From NCBI GenBank assembly GCA_029204225.1, contig CM055107.1, positions 48,060,585 through 48,124,584 of the forward strand: a stretch of 64,000 nt of DNA. The letters run 5' to 3'. Of the stretch, positions 34,624-46,932 are shown in pieces. A program made the position numbers and the translations under genes. The stretch comes from Diphasiastrum complanatum (taxonomy: Eukaryota > Streptophyta > Lycopodiopsida > Lycopodiales > Lycopodiaceae). Positions within the stretch are counted from its first letter, which is position 1; each line of letters starts with the position of its first letter. Below the pieces are notes generated by a model. The model had not been told where the DNA came from. It saw only the letters and a program-made list of their open reading frames with translations, and did no database searches.

Positions 34624-34977
34624 ATGGCAAGAAGACCTACTGAACCATTAGTAGTCCCTGACACTGTGGGAGAATTACCCAAGCTTGAAGGAGCAATTCC
34701 TGAGTATGATGGAGCTCCATATGAGGATGTTGAGTTCCATATCAATGCCTTTTGGACCACTTGTCTTATAAACAGGATCACCGTTCCCCACCATGAGATG
34801 ATGTTCTTTGCACTCACTTTGACTGGATCAGCCAAGAGATGGTATTATAGCTTGCCTAGGAGATCTATTGAGACCACTGAAGAATTTCTTAAACTATTTC
34901 TACTTAAGTATGCTCCATGTCGCAACCCCCCATGGTTTGTTGTTTTCAATCAGCTCACTTCAACAAGGCAAAGGTGA
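34624..34977 (+). pseudogene. Ty3/gypsy Gag N-terminal fragment
   Basis: Contains PKLEGAIPEYDGAPYEDVEF, then ALTLTGSAKRWYYSLPRRSI and EEFLKLFLLKYAPCRN, the core of the Retrotrans_gag family in plant gypsy elements. It ends at a TGA shortly after the QLTSTRQ segment. The domain is cut before any zinc knuckle. It lies on the same strand and about 0.47 kb after the PBS-like site, as expected in a gypsy element. Nothing of protease or reverse transcriptase is recognisable downstream. Confidence 0.85.
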
Positions 34978-35168
34978 AACAGTTCATTAATATCATGAAA
35001 TAAAAAATTGATAAGTACCTCAGTAATGGCCTATCTACCAAAAGGGAAAAAAGTTGCTAAGACTACAATAGCCAATCCCAACTGTATTACAAAAGCTCTA
35101 ATAAAGGCAGCAGCTACCAACGTTAGCCAATCACCATTTTATTATGAAATATGTAATAATGGTAGTAG

Positions 35169-35573
35169 CTACCAACTGGGTTTCTGTACTTTCCTCATGA
35201 TCAAACCATCCGAGCTCCTTTTGAAGTATTGGTGTAAGTGGATCAATAAAGGTTTGAAAATTACGTTGCAATCCTTGCTTCTATAAATCAAATGACTTGA
35301 TACTAAAAGACTTCTTGTGAAATAATCACATTCTAGCATTATTTCTTGAATGCTCTTAGTCAACTTTTCCCCAGTTACCGCAAACAAGTTGTGTTCATGA
35401 AAGTAGACAATGGATGTGCTCGCCAGAACACTCACAATTCCAAGAGTATGCTTTTGAATCTCCCTTTTCATATGTCCATTATCTAGATCATAGTACATAT
35501 GTGATGTTTGGCGAATGGTGAGATCAAAAAAAGGATTCACAAGTCTAGGGAGCATTGCTCCTATGGTATCCAT
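35169..35573 (-). CDS. Unrecognised open frame, 134 aa
   Basis: The frame begins MDTIGAMLPRLVNPFFDLTI, contains HTLGIVSVLASTSIVYFHEH and ends with PLLIHLHQYFKRSSDGLIM. Upstream on the minus strand the reading can be extended through one or two stops (THET.CTIMARWADG), suggesting a longer ancestor. It opposes the gypsy gag and lies between that gag and the expansin pseudogene. No catalytic motif was recognised. It may be a transposon-derived remnant. Confidence 0.35.
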   Translation of the reverse strand: MDTIGAMLPRLVNPFFDLTIRQTSHMYYDLDNGHMKREIQKHTLGIVSVLASTSIVYFHEHNLFAVTGEKLTKSIQEIMLECDYFTRSLLVSSHLIYRSKDCNVIFKPLLIHLHQYFKRSSDGLIMRKVQKPSW

Positions 35574-35756
35574 CAGCCCATCGGGCCATTATGGTGCATT
35601 ACGTTTCATGAGTCGCTAGATGTGTGATTTGGTTTTTTAAATTTCACCAATTGCTTCAAAGGCTTTCTTATTCATTCTATATCGAGTTGTGCTAGACTGG
35701 TGATTGGATCAATTCCTCCAACTGGATGGGCTAAAGTGGAGAATGTCAAACGGAAA

Positions 35757-36832
35757 CACGAGATTAAACCAGGGGTTGCCGTTCATGGTGAAACGCATAC
35801 CTCCTTGTTTGTGGCATGGCACTCTGCAGGCATCAGTCACATATTTCAGTCTTTTCACGTCAAAAGGTCCGTGCTAAAATTTTAAAATACTACCCTGTAG
35901 AAGTGTCGCCTTTAACGAATATCTTACAGGAGTATAAGAAGTGCAATATCGTCATTTCTTTGAATGGATGTATCCCAGTCATACCCAATGCTGACATGTA
36001 CTAGCATCAGCTCTCAATTATTGAAAGCAAATAAATTTTAGTTCAAGGTCTAATAGACCACCCAAGTGCAAAGATAGGTTACGATAATTGTTGAGCGGTA
36101 ATTTAATTGTAGCTTTACTGGAATTATAGTAATAGCTTATGACAAACGTCAGTAAAATCAAATGAAATATGCAACATTTGGAAGCTCGCACTGTATATCT
36201 AGATAGGCTAGACCGACCAATGTCTATAAGCTGCTACCTTCGATAGAGAACAGGGACAATACCTGCACGCCAAAAAGCGATTTGAGAGAACGCCGGCTGT
36301 GACATATCAAAGTGCTCTCTGGGAAGGTTGCACCAACCTCCATCGTCATTCGGAAGTAAGTCGTTTGGAGGGCATAAGTTTGTAGCAGTAACGAACACAG
36401 ATGGATTTCCAGGGTTGCACCACTGGGTATCGTTCCAACACTTGCTTTCGTAGCATCCTCCACAAGCTGGCGTTGTTGAACAGTACGGTGCTGAGTGCTG
36501 CTGTATTTGTACCATAACCCTGGCTGTAGAGGTTGCCATATCCGCATGCACCATCTAATCACAGCAAGAGGAAGTATGACTGGCAGAGTGTCATTAACCA
36601 ATTTAATGTTCAAAGTACTGTAGCTGTTATACAATGTATGCCCTACTTGCAGAGGTAAAGCGAGTGACTTACCCATTGTGCCAGTTGCGTCGCTGCCTCC
36701 ATAGAAGGTAGCATGTGCCTCATTCCAGTGCCTCCAAGACGGTTCAGATGAATATCGTGCTTGCGAATCCCGACAATAGCTTAGAATTAACATCGTCGCC
36801 AATGAAGCTGATCGTGCTATGAAACGATCCAT
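35757..36832 (-). pseudogene. Alpha-expansin gene, frameshifted and truncated
   Basis: Expansins loosen plant cell walls. Exon 1 (36832-36673) starts MDRFIARSASLATMLILS, a signal-peptide-like segment, and ends with AHATFYGGSDATGTM and a GTAAGT donor. Exon 2 (36554-36238) reads [65 protein letters not shown] and GIVPVLYRR, with the conserved HFD and cysteines. Exon 3 starts at 35823 as VPCHKQGGMRFTMNGNPWFN. The two introns lie where plant EXPA introns usually are. A net frameshift lies in exon 2 near 36460 (317 nt where 316 or 319 would keep phase). Homology stops at about 35757, so the C-terminal carbohydrate-binding domain is gone. TATATAA near 36903 on the minus strand could be the old TATA box. 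Confidence 0.93.
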
Positions 36833-36963
36833 TGTCCTGTAACAAAAAGATACACAGGGACACTGCCACAGAACTGCGTCACCTATATCGAAGCTTAAGT
36901 TCTATATAAACCGAATAAGAAATGCATCAGGGATGGTAATGAAATGCCGTGAAACCTCTTACA

Positions 36964-37889
36964 TTCCTCACTGATAGTACGCTTACCTTATAGCAATGAT
37001 GTTTGCGAGCGCCCAAGTCCAACCACAATCACAGTCTTTGCACGTAGATGTGTCCTCCTGCTTGCGCAGTAGGTATATCGGCAATTTAGGGCCGGTGCTC
37101 TTAAGAGTGGCACGAGGATGATGAAGATAATATTGCACGAAAATGGTGAAAGCCGTACTGAATGGGAACAAGAGAAGAGGATCACTTTTTTAATTTTCAA
37201 AAATTTACGGCTCATACTGATTATCCAGACATGCGACGATTGAAATGGCGCCAAATAAATAATTCAAAAGTTGCATCAACTATACTATTGATTTTTTGGT
37301 TTTGCTTTTTGTTTCGCACTCAAATACAAAAATGTTATGAATCATACACTTCTAATAAAATGCTTTGATATGATAAGAACAAATGAAACCCCATAAAGAT
37401 AGATAATTAAGCACAACAAATGAATATAACCTTAAACGCCTTTTCCTAAACCCTAAACCCGACAACTTTCCCTAACTGATAAACCCCCAACTACTTACTC
37501 TAAATCCCAAGCCCCTTACCCTTATTCACTTTTTTAAGATCCCTTATCCTAGATCTCTAGACTCCTTACCCTAAAACCTGAACTCCAAACTTCTTATCCT
37601 AATCCCCAAATTCCTTATCGTAAATTCCAAGCTCGTTACCGTAAACCATACACTCAAACTATAAACCCTAAACCCAAACCCCTTATCCTAAATCCTAAGA
37701 AAAATTAGAAACAAGAAGATTAGTCAAAAGTTACGAAGATGCTTATATGCTTATATGTAGAACATCTTTTGTTGCATGCCTATGACTCGATCTAAATGGA
37801 ATCTTAGTCTACTTTCGAGAATGCAGCTATGACAGACATGGAGGCCGATCTTCTTGTCTAGATAATTGAGATCAAGTACTAAGGATTGT
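36964..37889. repeat. Degenerate telomere-like CCCTAAA tract
   Basis: From 37440 to 37690 the sequence consists largely of CCTAAACCC, CTTACCC and CTTATCCTAA variants, with clean CCTAAACCCTAAACCC at 37445-37460 and AAACCCTAAACCC near 37663-37675. This is an interstitial, decayed plant telomere-like repeat. The rest of the interval shows no gene. Confidence 0.6.
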
Positions 37890-38075
37890 CTAAACATGTT
37901 TGATAAGTATGTGATTCAAGTGACCTAACCTATAGTGCCAAAGTACTGCTTTATTGACTAGAACATAAGTATTCAAGGGTTGGCTTGTGTTAGAATAATA
38001 ATGAATAAGTCTATATAAGTATCCAAGCAAGGACCTTATTTGTCCTATAGACAATTCGGCATTGATAAGATTCAA
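37890..38075 (-). pseudogene. Copia GAG-pre-integrase fragment
   Basis: NKAVLWHYRLGHLNHILIKH matches the LWH.RLGH signature of the Copia GAG-pre-integrase domain. Further upstream on the minus strand a broken frame is consistent with the end of protease, but stops are frequent. Isolated fragment downstream of the PIF-like pseudogene. Confidence 0.65.
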
Positions 38076-38548
38076 ATTCTACCCTATTACCTAAATCAAT
38101 AATTCTACTTATTGACAACAAATTTGTGGACGGTTTAATTCTTCAAAATTGCCTAGAGCCTAAAGCTATACGAACTGTAAGAAACAACAGATCACAAATT
38201 ATACAAGGCTAATTATCCAAAGGATTCCACACAATACATTACCATTATATTGATCTGTCTCCTTAGTGCAGCAAACAACGACATCCAAATTACTGAGTCC
38301 CCAATGTATCTAAACCATATTCGTGTCTAGATATGGCATTTGGGCTGAAAAGGTTCTTAATAATGCACAACTGGATAATATTGCAAGGCAGTAAGAATGA
38401 AATTTTGCACAACAATTTGAAAGTCTCATTTTGAGAATTCAAACAGGAAGACCAACAGGCTTATAAGAAAGCTAACATCACTTTAATAAAAAATTTCATC
38501 ATCAAGTACAAAGGGGCTACAGGACAGTAGATGGGATACCATAGGATA

Positions 38549-39397
38549 TTAGTTCCTAGGTCTGCCCCTCATGCTGGAATAGCGGTTGTCGGTTTTGTTG
38601 TGTTGTTGGTTGTTTTGATTGTTGTTGTCGATAGGGATGTACAAGTTGCTGCAGAATTGTCTCCGAATATGTGGTTGCTGGTACAATATGTATGGATTGT
38701 ATGTTTCCATGTTCACTAGCTGCAAAGAAAGCAAAAATCTTTGACAACATAAATAACTATTTGTTGCATATTTCTTCATTCAAAGAGCCCAAGTTGAAGG
38801 AAAAAATCTGCTGTTGCATTATTTTCTGACAATTTGCTGCGAATTTTACTTATATCAAAAAGAATCAACCTGTTGGCACTTAAGGAAAGAGCTATAAGAA
38901 TCCGTTAGATATGAGTAGGGCCATTGATTGTAGTCATCCGATATTGTTGAGGTTGATTCACATTTAGAGGCTAGACAGGAAATAAATTGTTGGGCAGAGG
39001 TAGCAGCGGCAATGTCTACCTTGCCCAACCCCAATTCCATGCCCATCCCCATTGACATATTTGACTTAGACATGGCATTTGCAATAGCTGAAGGTGCTGC
39101 ATTTTGGCAGGATTGGCATTGGAGGTATGCTCATTCAAGTTCTGATTGACATCACCTGCATAGCCAGATCTAGCTAACCAAGATGTTGAAAGAGAAAGCG
39201 ACTAAAATCCATGAATAATACACAATAGCCAGTTGTTGCATCGCTAAATGTTGAGTAAAATTGTTCAAGTTGAGTAAAACATACATGATAACCTAGAGAG
39301 TTTTGGTGGACGAAAAAATAATAGATTAAACCTGAAGTTGAAGCTAGAGCTCTTTCACGTACTCGATAGCCTCATCGAGCATGGAAGCTTTATATGT
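38549..39397 (-). pseudogene. PIF-like bHLH transcription factor, 3' part
   Basis: Three candidate exons on the minus strand. The first (39397-39332) is exactly 66 bp and reads TYKASMLDEAIEYVKEL-LQLQ, the second helix of the bHLH domain in phytochrome-interacting factors (usual DKASMLDEAIEYLKSLQLQLQ). One glutamine codon is now TAG. The second (39155-38870) reads VMSIRT-MSIPPMPILP, then in a shifted frame MQHLQLLQMP and MSMGMGMELGLGKVDIAAAT, with a TGA and a frameshift. The third (38719-38549) starts LVNMETYNPYILYQQPHIRR and ends with TAA after a glutamine/asparagine-rich stretch. Splice sites are good and the last junction is phase 0. The basic region and upstream exons are missing. PIFs bind E/G-box DNA and phytochrome. 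Confidence 0.82.
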
Positions 39398-39522
39398 CTG
39401 TTCCATACAAACTAAATTTAGATCATGATAGTACATAGTATTTCACATAATGCAACCAAGAGACATGAGATTCACCTTTGAAAGTGCGAAAAAACTGTTA
39501 AATTGGCAAGTTTTTATGAATT

Positions 39523-39622
39523 CCCAAGAACTTCATATACTTGTATTATTTTTTTAGACACTTTTATCAGGAAGTGGAGGGCCTTCGTGGAGGAAGAACC
39601 TGTGATATGGGACGCAGGCTAT
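39523..39622 (+). pseudogene. Exon-like segment, inverted match of 17763-17866
   Basis: Reads the same T-rich intron end followed by DTFIRKWRAFVEEEPVIWDAG as the minus-strand copy at 17763-17866, with a few changes. It extends to SKMKIWT and a stop, beyond the point where the other copy is cut by the LTR. Whether it was an exon of a real gene cannot be decided here. Confidence 0.45.
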
Positions 39623-41904
39623 TCCAAAATGAAGATATGGACCTAACTAGATCAGTTGACCATAGTAAGGCCGTAAACCTTAGTGATGCCAAAAACTATC
39701 GGTCATAAAACGGGTGTTTTGTCGGAAATTTGAGATATTGGTCATGACCCCTTTTTGGATATCTCAAATTTACAAAACTGGAAACTCGACAAGCTATTTC
39801 TTTATAAAAGATATATTGGTAAATTTCTTAACACATTTATTAACCCATACTGATTACCCGTTGACCATGGACGATGTCACAGAAACGGTTAATGAAACCG
39901 TTTTCTAAACTTATTTTCTCTACTTAAATATTCAAGAAATCCTTTTCTGATTTACAAGTCAATTCTCAAGCTTGGTAATAAGGAAGATCTTTTGTTAAAG
40001 TCATTGTGTTGGGACATCATTGGTATTTACTTACAATGATGCACCACTTCTTTTGGCTTTCAAGATTTTATGGGATCTCTTCTTAGACTCTTCTCCTAGG
40101 CAAATCTTGATTGATCTGCACCCCTTAGAAACTCGTGTGGTTTCCTGTTAAAAAGGGAGAGAAGTAGGAAGAGAAGAGAATCATCAAGGAGAAGCATCAA
40201 TTAGAGAATCCAAGAGGAATCTGTTATAGATGACGGACCTATTTTACAAATTAGAAACGATAGGATATTCAGATATTATAGAAATCCTTTAAGGATTATA
40301 GTAGATTTTTGGTTTAAAGATTTAAGAAGGGGAAATTTTTTGAAAGTACAATAGAAAAGTGGCTGATAACAAGTCCGATTGATTTGTGTCAGAACTTGGT
40401 AATTCTATTGCAAGATGGGGGTTGTTGAAACCTATTCCTTGCTGAAAATAGTCAACTTGATCTTAGTATGGACTGAGATCTGTGGGTTGATGCAAGGAAG
40501 GAAATTCATGCTAACAATATATTCTTTTGAGTGAATCTCCAGTTGAGATTTTGGATGTGAAATAGCACTCTTTGAGAAATATTCTCACTTAGAGGATAAC
40601 CAAGTTACAGGATTCTCGGTTATGAAAGTGTTGTGTACAGAGCTAGAGTTATCTGTAGAGATGTGCTATGTGGTGAATCTTTGTAGGATCATTAAAACCT
40701 TTGGTACAAACTCATAATCCTGTGGATCTACAAAGTATTCCGTGAACTAAGTTTATTTGCATGCATAAACTAGTTGTTGGTACATAGGCATATTGATGAG
40801 AATTGTGTTTAAGACAATTTCTCGCTGGGTTATAGTAGTTTCTCATTGAGAATTGCTTATTGACCTAGAATTGATTTAGAATCAGGTTAAATGTGGTGTT
40901 TTGGTACCACACCGAGACATTTAAATATTTTCTAAATCCGATACAACTAATCGAGTCAGAAGCGTTACTTCTAAGCTAGTTGTGGAAAATCAACACTAGA
41001 AATCTTATTTATGATATTATTATTGAAATGTATTGCCTATAAGTCACAACATTTATGAATCATTTTGGATTCATTTACAGATGGGTATGCATACAATACT
41101 TGAAAACTTTTGGACTTATCTCTTCCCGTTCGGAAAGGATGTAATGCTATCCCGAAAGACTCAAGAGAGTTGGATAGTTATTTGCCAAAAGTTAGAACTT
41201 CTCGTAATGAGGCTTTGGTAAATCTTAAGTTATTCTAGATTAGAACTTAAGAGGAAAACCTAGACGTATTCTAGATTAAGACCCTAACTTCGGAATGACA
41301 CTTTTTGCCATGTCTAAAGTAAGGGCATTTTTTAGATTACAATCCTTATATTGGCACTGTGTGTGAGTTGTGAAAGTCTGGAACTTTTCACATGGAAAGG
41401 ACTTTCAGGAGCAACTCATGTGTCTTTCAAGAATTGTAATGTACTCTCATGATGTACTCTTATGATATGGTATGGTTTTGGGAATTTGGAGAGTTGGGAT
41501 TGTTGAATCTTAACTCAGATTCTAGGATATACCTAATCCATAAGAAAGGATTGTGATTGGTAGATTACCCCGGATGAATAAACAAGATAGTGGAATTTTG
41601 GTAATGACTGGCCATCTTAACAAATCGACTATGTTTATTTGGGCAAAGACCACGTAATTATTTGAGTATCTGTTTTGGCTTTACGGATTACCAAAGTGGC
41701 ATTATGAACATTCGTGATTAGAAGTTTGCTGGTCACTTTTGGTCGGCCGTATTTGCTAGACTAGAGATGAGTCTGAACTTAAAGTTCTTCTAATCATTGG
41801 TAGTTACCTTCTTTTATTGAGTGTAGGAAAATAATTCGATGAATTATGATTGACAAATCATAGTTCAGATTCTAGTTATACTTGATCGGTCAAAAGAAGG
41901 ATTA
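39623..41904. other. No recognisable gene
   Basis: A+T-rich DNA with short frames only. It may include the decayed leader or upstream pol of the Copia remnant at 41905, but I could not identify gag, protease or integrase motifs, nor a PBS. Confidence 0.45.
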
Positions 41905-42400
41905 CCTACAAGATCAGAAGATCAATTAGACCAGTTTGATTGTGATGTATGTTGATGATTTGAATTTGAAAGCATATAATCAAAGATTTGCTAAATGTAG
42001 TGAAAACATATCTATGTAATTAGTTTGATATCACATACTTGACCTTATTTACTACTGCTTGCAAGTTGAAATATGGCTAAAGGAGCAAGGTATTGGACTT
42101 ACGTAGACTACGCGTGTCAGTAGATTGCTCAATCTGTTCCATATGGAGGCATGCAAGCAAATGAATACACCTATCAAGGTTCATGTTAAATTGCCTATGT
42201 TGGATTTTTACATCCCTTGTGGATATCACTTTGTACATCAATTAGTAGTACACATTAGCTTTTTTTTTCGGTTGGTGTGTCAACTCATGATGTCTTCTTC
42301 TCAAGATTATTGAAAGACAACAAAGTAAAATTTGAGGTATGTCAAGAATACATCTCAACGGTTCATTGTATGTTAGTGAAAATAAGTAGCGCAAGTTGAA
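41905..42400 (+). pseudogene. Copia reverse transcriptase remnant with YVDD (left arm of Y, copy B)
   Basis: Reads IVMYVDDLNLKAYNQRF, then ILDLIYYCLQVEIWLKEQGI, then SRLLNLFHMEACKQMNTPIK, the ordered Copia RT motifs including the YVDD catalytic box. Several stops interrupt it. From about 42115 onward it is the near reverse complement of 48700-49750 and 12765-13812. Confidence 0.8.
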
Positions 42401-43190
42401 CCAATATTATTGACTAGGGAAGCAACATGACTATCAAAGGTATATGTTCCATGTAGGAAATGAGAATCTCATATTTTATGATAGTAACCATAACATAGTG
42501 GTGTGGCCCCTTTTAGAAGTTGAGAACAAGGTCCTCATCAACACAACTCGGTGAAGCAATATGGTTGAGAAAAATCCTAGGAGAGAATAAGATTTAGCAA
42601 GAAAAAGATAGAGAAAGAGACCACAATCTATAATCAGGTTCCAACTAGGACTTGATCTGCTAGACGCCTATTTTTGAATCACCTTCTTTATGAGAAGACA
42701 TTGACTGCCAACTTTTGTATTATAAACGTCTAGTTTTTGAGGTTTTCATAGTTACCAAGGCCATGTTGTTGCAACACGTGTCATGTAAATACTAACCCAT
42801 GTACAAGTTTTCCCAAAAATATGTACATGTCTTTTTAGGTTTGAATATAACACTTCCAATTCTTCATTTTGGTTACTCTCAAGCTCTGAATGATTTATAT
42901 GGGCACCACTCTTAAGAGATTGTAGTTTATCATGGGCCTATTTACATATTATGAAAATGAGTGCCATCATAATTTTTCAAGGATGCAATTTGGATTGCTG
43001 ATGTATGGGATGATATTATGGTCACTTTCAGAAAGCAACACCAGTTCACTCCCTAGGAAAATAAATTTAGAAACTGCACATAAAAAACACTAGCACCAAA
43101 TACTTTGATGAATCAGATGTGGTAGCTTCAAAGTAAATGTCTATATGTTAGAGATATAATAGCTTGTGAGGATGGCAAGCCTGAGTTGCC
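42115..43190 (+). repeat. Left inverted arm of unit Y, copy B
   Basis: About 1.05 kb matching the reverse complement of 48700-49750, with moderate divergence. In copy A only the innermost about 180 bp (6951-7130) of this arm survive. The arm begins within the Copia RT and passes through GATATTATGGTCACTTTC, where copy A joins the Z array. Confidence 0.7.
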
Positions 43191-43770
43191 AAAATACCAT
43201 CATAAATCCTTTGCTCTAAGTAGTATAAGGAAGGGTGGGTGGTTGATGAATCACACTAACTATGAGTAAATAATTATATTGAGAATAATTGAGAGATGAT
43301 AGTTCTTGGATAGGTTAGTGGATGGCTTTACTATTTATCAACATCAATATAGAGGCAACTAGTGTGAATCTCAAGGCAATTAGGATGTTCTTTAAGTAAA
43401 TTTTGCAGATGTCACTACCTAATTGTAGATTTACTCCAATACATTCCGATAATCACCTCTAAAGAATTTTTATCACAATTATGTCGGTTTATGTAGAAAT
43501 CTACCGTTAAGCGGTCTCTAATGAAAGAGGAGTATAAATGTGCATATTCCAACAACATGCAATCATCACGCGAATTATTGGAGAGAGAAAGGAGTGAGAA
43601 TCGATTGAAATGAATATTTTGAGGTATATATGGCATCAAAATATATTTTAACTTCACTACATTCATGTGGTTTGACTTTCACTCTCATCACATTTTTAAA
43701 ATAACTAACTCATCTTTCATTGGTTCAATGCAGGTATTGCAGTCCCAACACAAGAAAAATAAGACATGTT

Positions 43771-44038
43771 CCTATATAGGAAAAAAAAAGAAGTTTCTCT
43801 AGATTAAAATGAACTAATATAGGGAATTTGCATACTAGGAAAAGTGGTTCTTTTCCTAGAAAGCAAATCTAGGAAAAATGCATACATTTTATCTATATAG
43901 GGAAATCATCTAGGAAAAATTCCCTAGATGATTATCCCTATATAGGAAAAAAGTTTGTGCCACTTTTCCTAGTAATTCCCTAGTTCATTTCAATCCAGGG
44001 AAATTTATAGGAAAACTTTTAGGAAAAAATCCCTATAT
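43771..44038. mobile_element. Foldback MITE in block X, copy 3
   Basis: Third copy of the foldback element, with CCTATATAGG at the left end and CCCTATATA at the right. Confidence 0.7.
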
Positions 44039-45019
44039 AAATTTCTCTCTCTCTCTCTCTCATTGTTTCCTACAAGGGGCTTCATGATGTTTGATTCATT
44101 TTTTTGTGTATAAACTATTGCCAATACGGAACTCTTGTGCACATAAAAATTGACGATTACGAACATCAACATTAACGATTGTAGGGCAGCCACATGTGCT
44201 TTCCAAAGCTGAAGGAAGTCATTTAGAAATGGATCCCTTACGCACCATGCAGCCATGCTGTATTTGAGGAAGGATCATTAGTCCACAACCAAGCGAATGT
44301 GAAATGCGGAAAAACATTATTAGTGCTGGACTGCTACAGCTAAAGCCAACAGAAATAAAATTTCAGTTATTCATTCGTAACAATCTAATTCAGTTCAGCT
44401 ATCTATAGCAAAATTTATTAAAGATTTGCATCCACCTTTTGGAGCTGCCAGAAAAAAACCGATCGTCATTAAGACTTTGAGAGTCCGAGCCGTGGTTAAA
44501 ACTCTCTTGGCAGCTAGTAACAAGGCCGGCAGGCATGACCATCCATTGCACCAAATACATAGAGCACGCTCCAGTTACTTCAAGCTATGTTGTAAAATTC
44601 CGTTAGACAGGTGATAATCTCAAAAAATCTGGAAGAGTAAGCCATTCTGGCGCTTGCGAGATACATTGATATGTAGATGCCTCTCATGAGAATGGAAAAC
44701 AAAACCGGAGGCTGCCGTTTCTACGAAATAGATAGTATATGCATATAAGGTTTGACATGTCATTTAGTGTGCGTAGATACATAGTGTCGATCCAGTCAAT
44801 GATACAGGAATCAGGATGCACGAAGGGACAATATTCTTATTCAACACTCGCTTGAGATGTATGTTGTGAAACAGTCGAGGAGGCATCAGATCTAAGAATA
44901 ATATAGACATCGGTGGGTTTGCAGGAAGATGTTAAGGTTGACTGACAGGAGCAGGCTCCTCGGCTGGATTCTTATTAGCACTTGGTAAATATAGACATCG
45001 GTGGGTTTGCAGGAAGATG

Positions 45020-45193
45020 TTAAGGTCGACTGACAGGAGCAGGCTCCTCGGCTGGATTCTTATTAGCACTTGGTAACTCATAATCCGAAAGCTCAGGTAC
45101 AAGTTTTCTCTGACGGTCGCACAGGCTCTGGTCTTCTACATATCCGCACCAAATCTCATTCGCTTTACCGTCGTCATAAATAATTGAGTTCAT
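45020..45193 (-). CDS. Short open frame, 57 aa, in block X (copy 3)
   Basis: Same 57-codon frame as at 8957-9130, reading GKANEIWCGYVEDQSLC. Copies 2 and 3 agree where copy 1 differs. Function unknown; possibly a terminal exon. Confidence 0.35.
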   Translation of the reverse strand: MNSIIYDDGKANEIWCGYVEDQSLCDRQRKLVPELSDYELPSANKNPAEEPAPVSRP

Positions 45194-45647
45194 GTTCTAT
45201 TTCAACGCCAAGTCTGTTCGTCTTAGTTAGCTTTTGAGAATACAAGAAAATAAGAAAAGCTCAAACGATCTAGACTAGATATGTGAAGATACAGTGGACA
45301 GAGTGCCGAAAGAAGCAGATACAGTGGACCAGATATGTGAAGATATAGTGGATAGAGTGCCGAAAGAAGCAAGAGTGTTACCTCCACGTGAAATATAGCT
45401 AGCTGCAGTTTGATGTTGGTGGATTGCGTGCCAAGCTTCTACGCCGCCGCAGAACTTATCTCTGAAAAAAAAACACACCTAGGCAACACAAATTTCCAAC
45501 TTAAACTATTGAAAAGCTCGCAAGCAAACCAGAACCGAGGTGAGCCCAACTATAGTTGCTGATCGTGCAGCAGTTGAAAGTTTCAACTGCATGCAAAGGT
45601 AAGTCCATGAATTTCCCAAATGATTCACTCCAATCTATCTAGAATTG

Positions 45648-45680
<33 letters not shown>

Positions 45681-46112
45681 ACGTAGAAAGTCGCACGTCA
45701 CCGCAGGGTGTATAGCCATTCATACCTTCTTTCTTCAGAGACTCCAAACCATGTGGCAAAGTATTCACTGTATATAATCCAAGACGTTGATGGGAGAGAT
45801 GAAGTTTTTACACCAGTAAAAAAGAACTCATTAAAGTTCACATTGGCTGCATCAGAGGATAAAATGGATCCCGGAACAAGTACTCAGAATGATCTGGATC
45901 CTCAATCTATCAAGCACAGCAGCCAGAAATCGTACAAACACGTAGACCCAAAAATGTATTGATTTTTTTGCTCGATGAAGCGGTTCGGACATAACCACAA
46001 CATATTTACTCTATAAAAACATAGGCAAGTAAGAAGCAAAAATGTTCGAAGAACTTTACAAGTTAAAGGTGAACTGATCAAATACCATAACAATTCGGAT
46101 TGTTGAATTGCT

Positions 46113-46484
46113 CTAAAAAGGCACCGTAGGTGTCGCCAAACACAAATTAGAGGAGCCATGCAGTTGTGTATAACGTGAACATATGCCTTGCGCCGTTTTT
46201 GAATTTGACAACCAAATCATTGATGAATTGGATGCATGGACCTGGTGAAGAAGACCGCAGTAGCCCGCAACAGATGATAATTTACCCTCTCCTACAGTTT
46301 TCCTCACCAGAAGAAGAGAAAAGCATTTTATAAGCAAACAATCACTAACATGGACCTGCCTATCATAAATAAGCACCACCAGCCTAAGAAGAACTTGATC
46401 CACAAGGTGAAGTATTAAAGAAAGCAATGCACTTTCAATAGTCACATTAGTTTTATCATCAGTCACCAGCGAAATGTCTATCAC
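46113..46484 (-). CDS. Unrecognised open frame, 123 aa (copy B)
   Basis: Counterpart of 10141-10545, beginning MIDISLVTDDKTNVTIESAL with Ser-to-Leu and Thr-to-Met changes further on and a different C-terminus after indels near the end. Possibly exon plus read-through intron of the minus-strand gene fragment. Confidence 0.3.
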   Translation of the reverse strand: MIDISLVTDDKTNVTIESALLSLILHLVDQVLLRLVVLIYDRQVHVSDCLLIKCFSLLLVRKTVGEGKLSSVAGYCGLLHQVHASNSSMIWLSNSKTAQGICSRYTQLHGSSNLCLATPTVPF

Positions 46485-46932
46485 CTTTCATCAAACTAGC
46501 CTACATAACGAGATCAAAAGCAATGTTTAGGGTCAAGCATGTCCAAGAAAAAATGTAGCTTTGAATTGCAATGGTTGAGAAGTGAAACATGCACAACATA
46601 TTTCATGCAATGCTTTTGTTTAAGAACTGCTTCAACAAAAAAAAAAGGCATATGACGGCCAGAGCTTTTATTACAAAAAATATGCACGATTAGATTGAAC
46701 ATCTCTACATAAAAGCCCTTTGTTAAGATCAAATCTTTGTCGCACATTAACTTTGATCAATGTCAAATCCATCTTACAAAACACGTCTTTCACGAAAAAT
46801 AGTTCGTAGATACAAAGAACGGGACATCGTCAATTGTAACTGTCCAGGTATGTGTTTCTGCAACATGACTTTTTTTTTCTTTTAGAAGATAATTCACAAT
46901 ATTTTTTCTTATGTTAGCTGAGCTACGATCGC

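Noticed and set aside
35169-35573. Functional host gene
   Set aside because: Only one frame, no start context, no introns or motif, and broken homologous reading upstream; kept as unknown.
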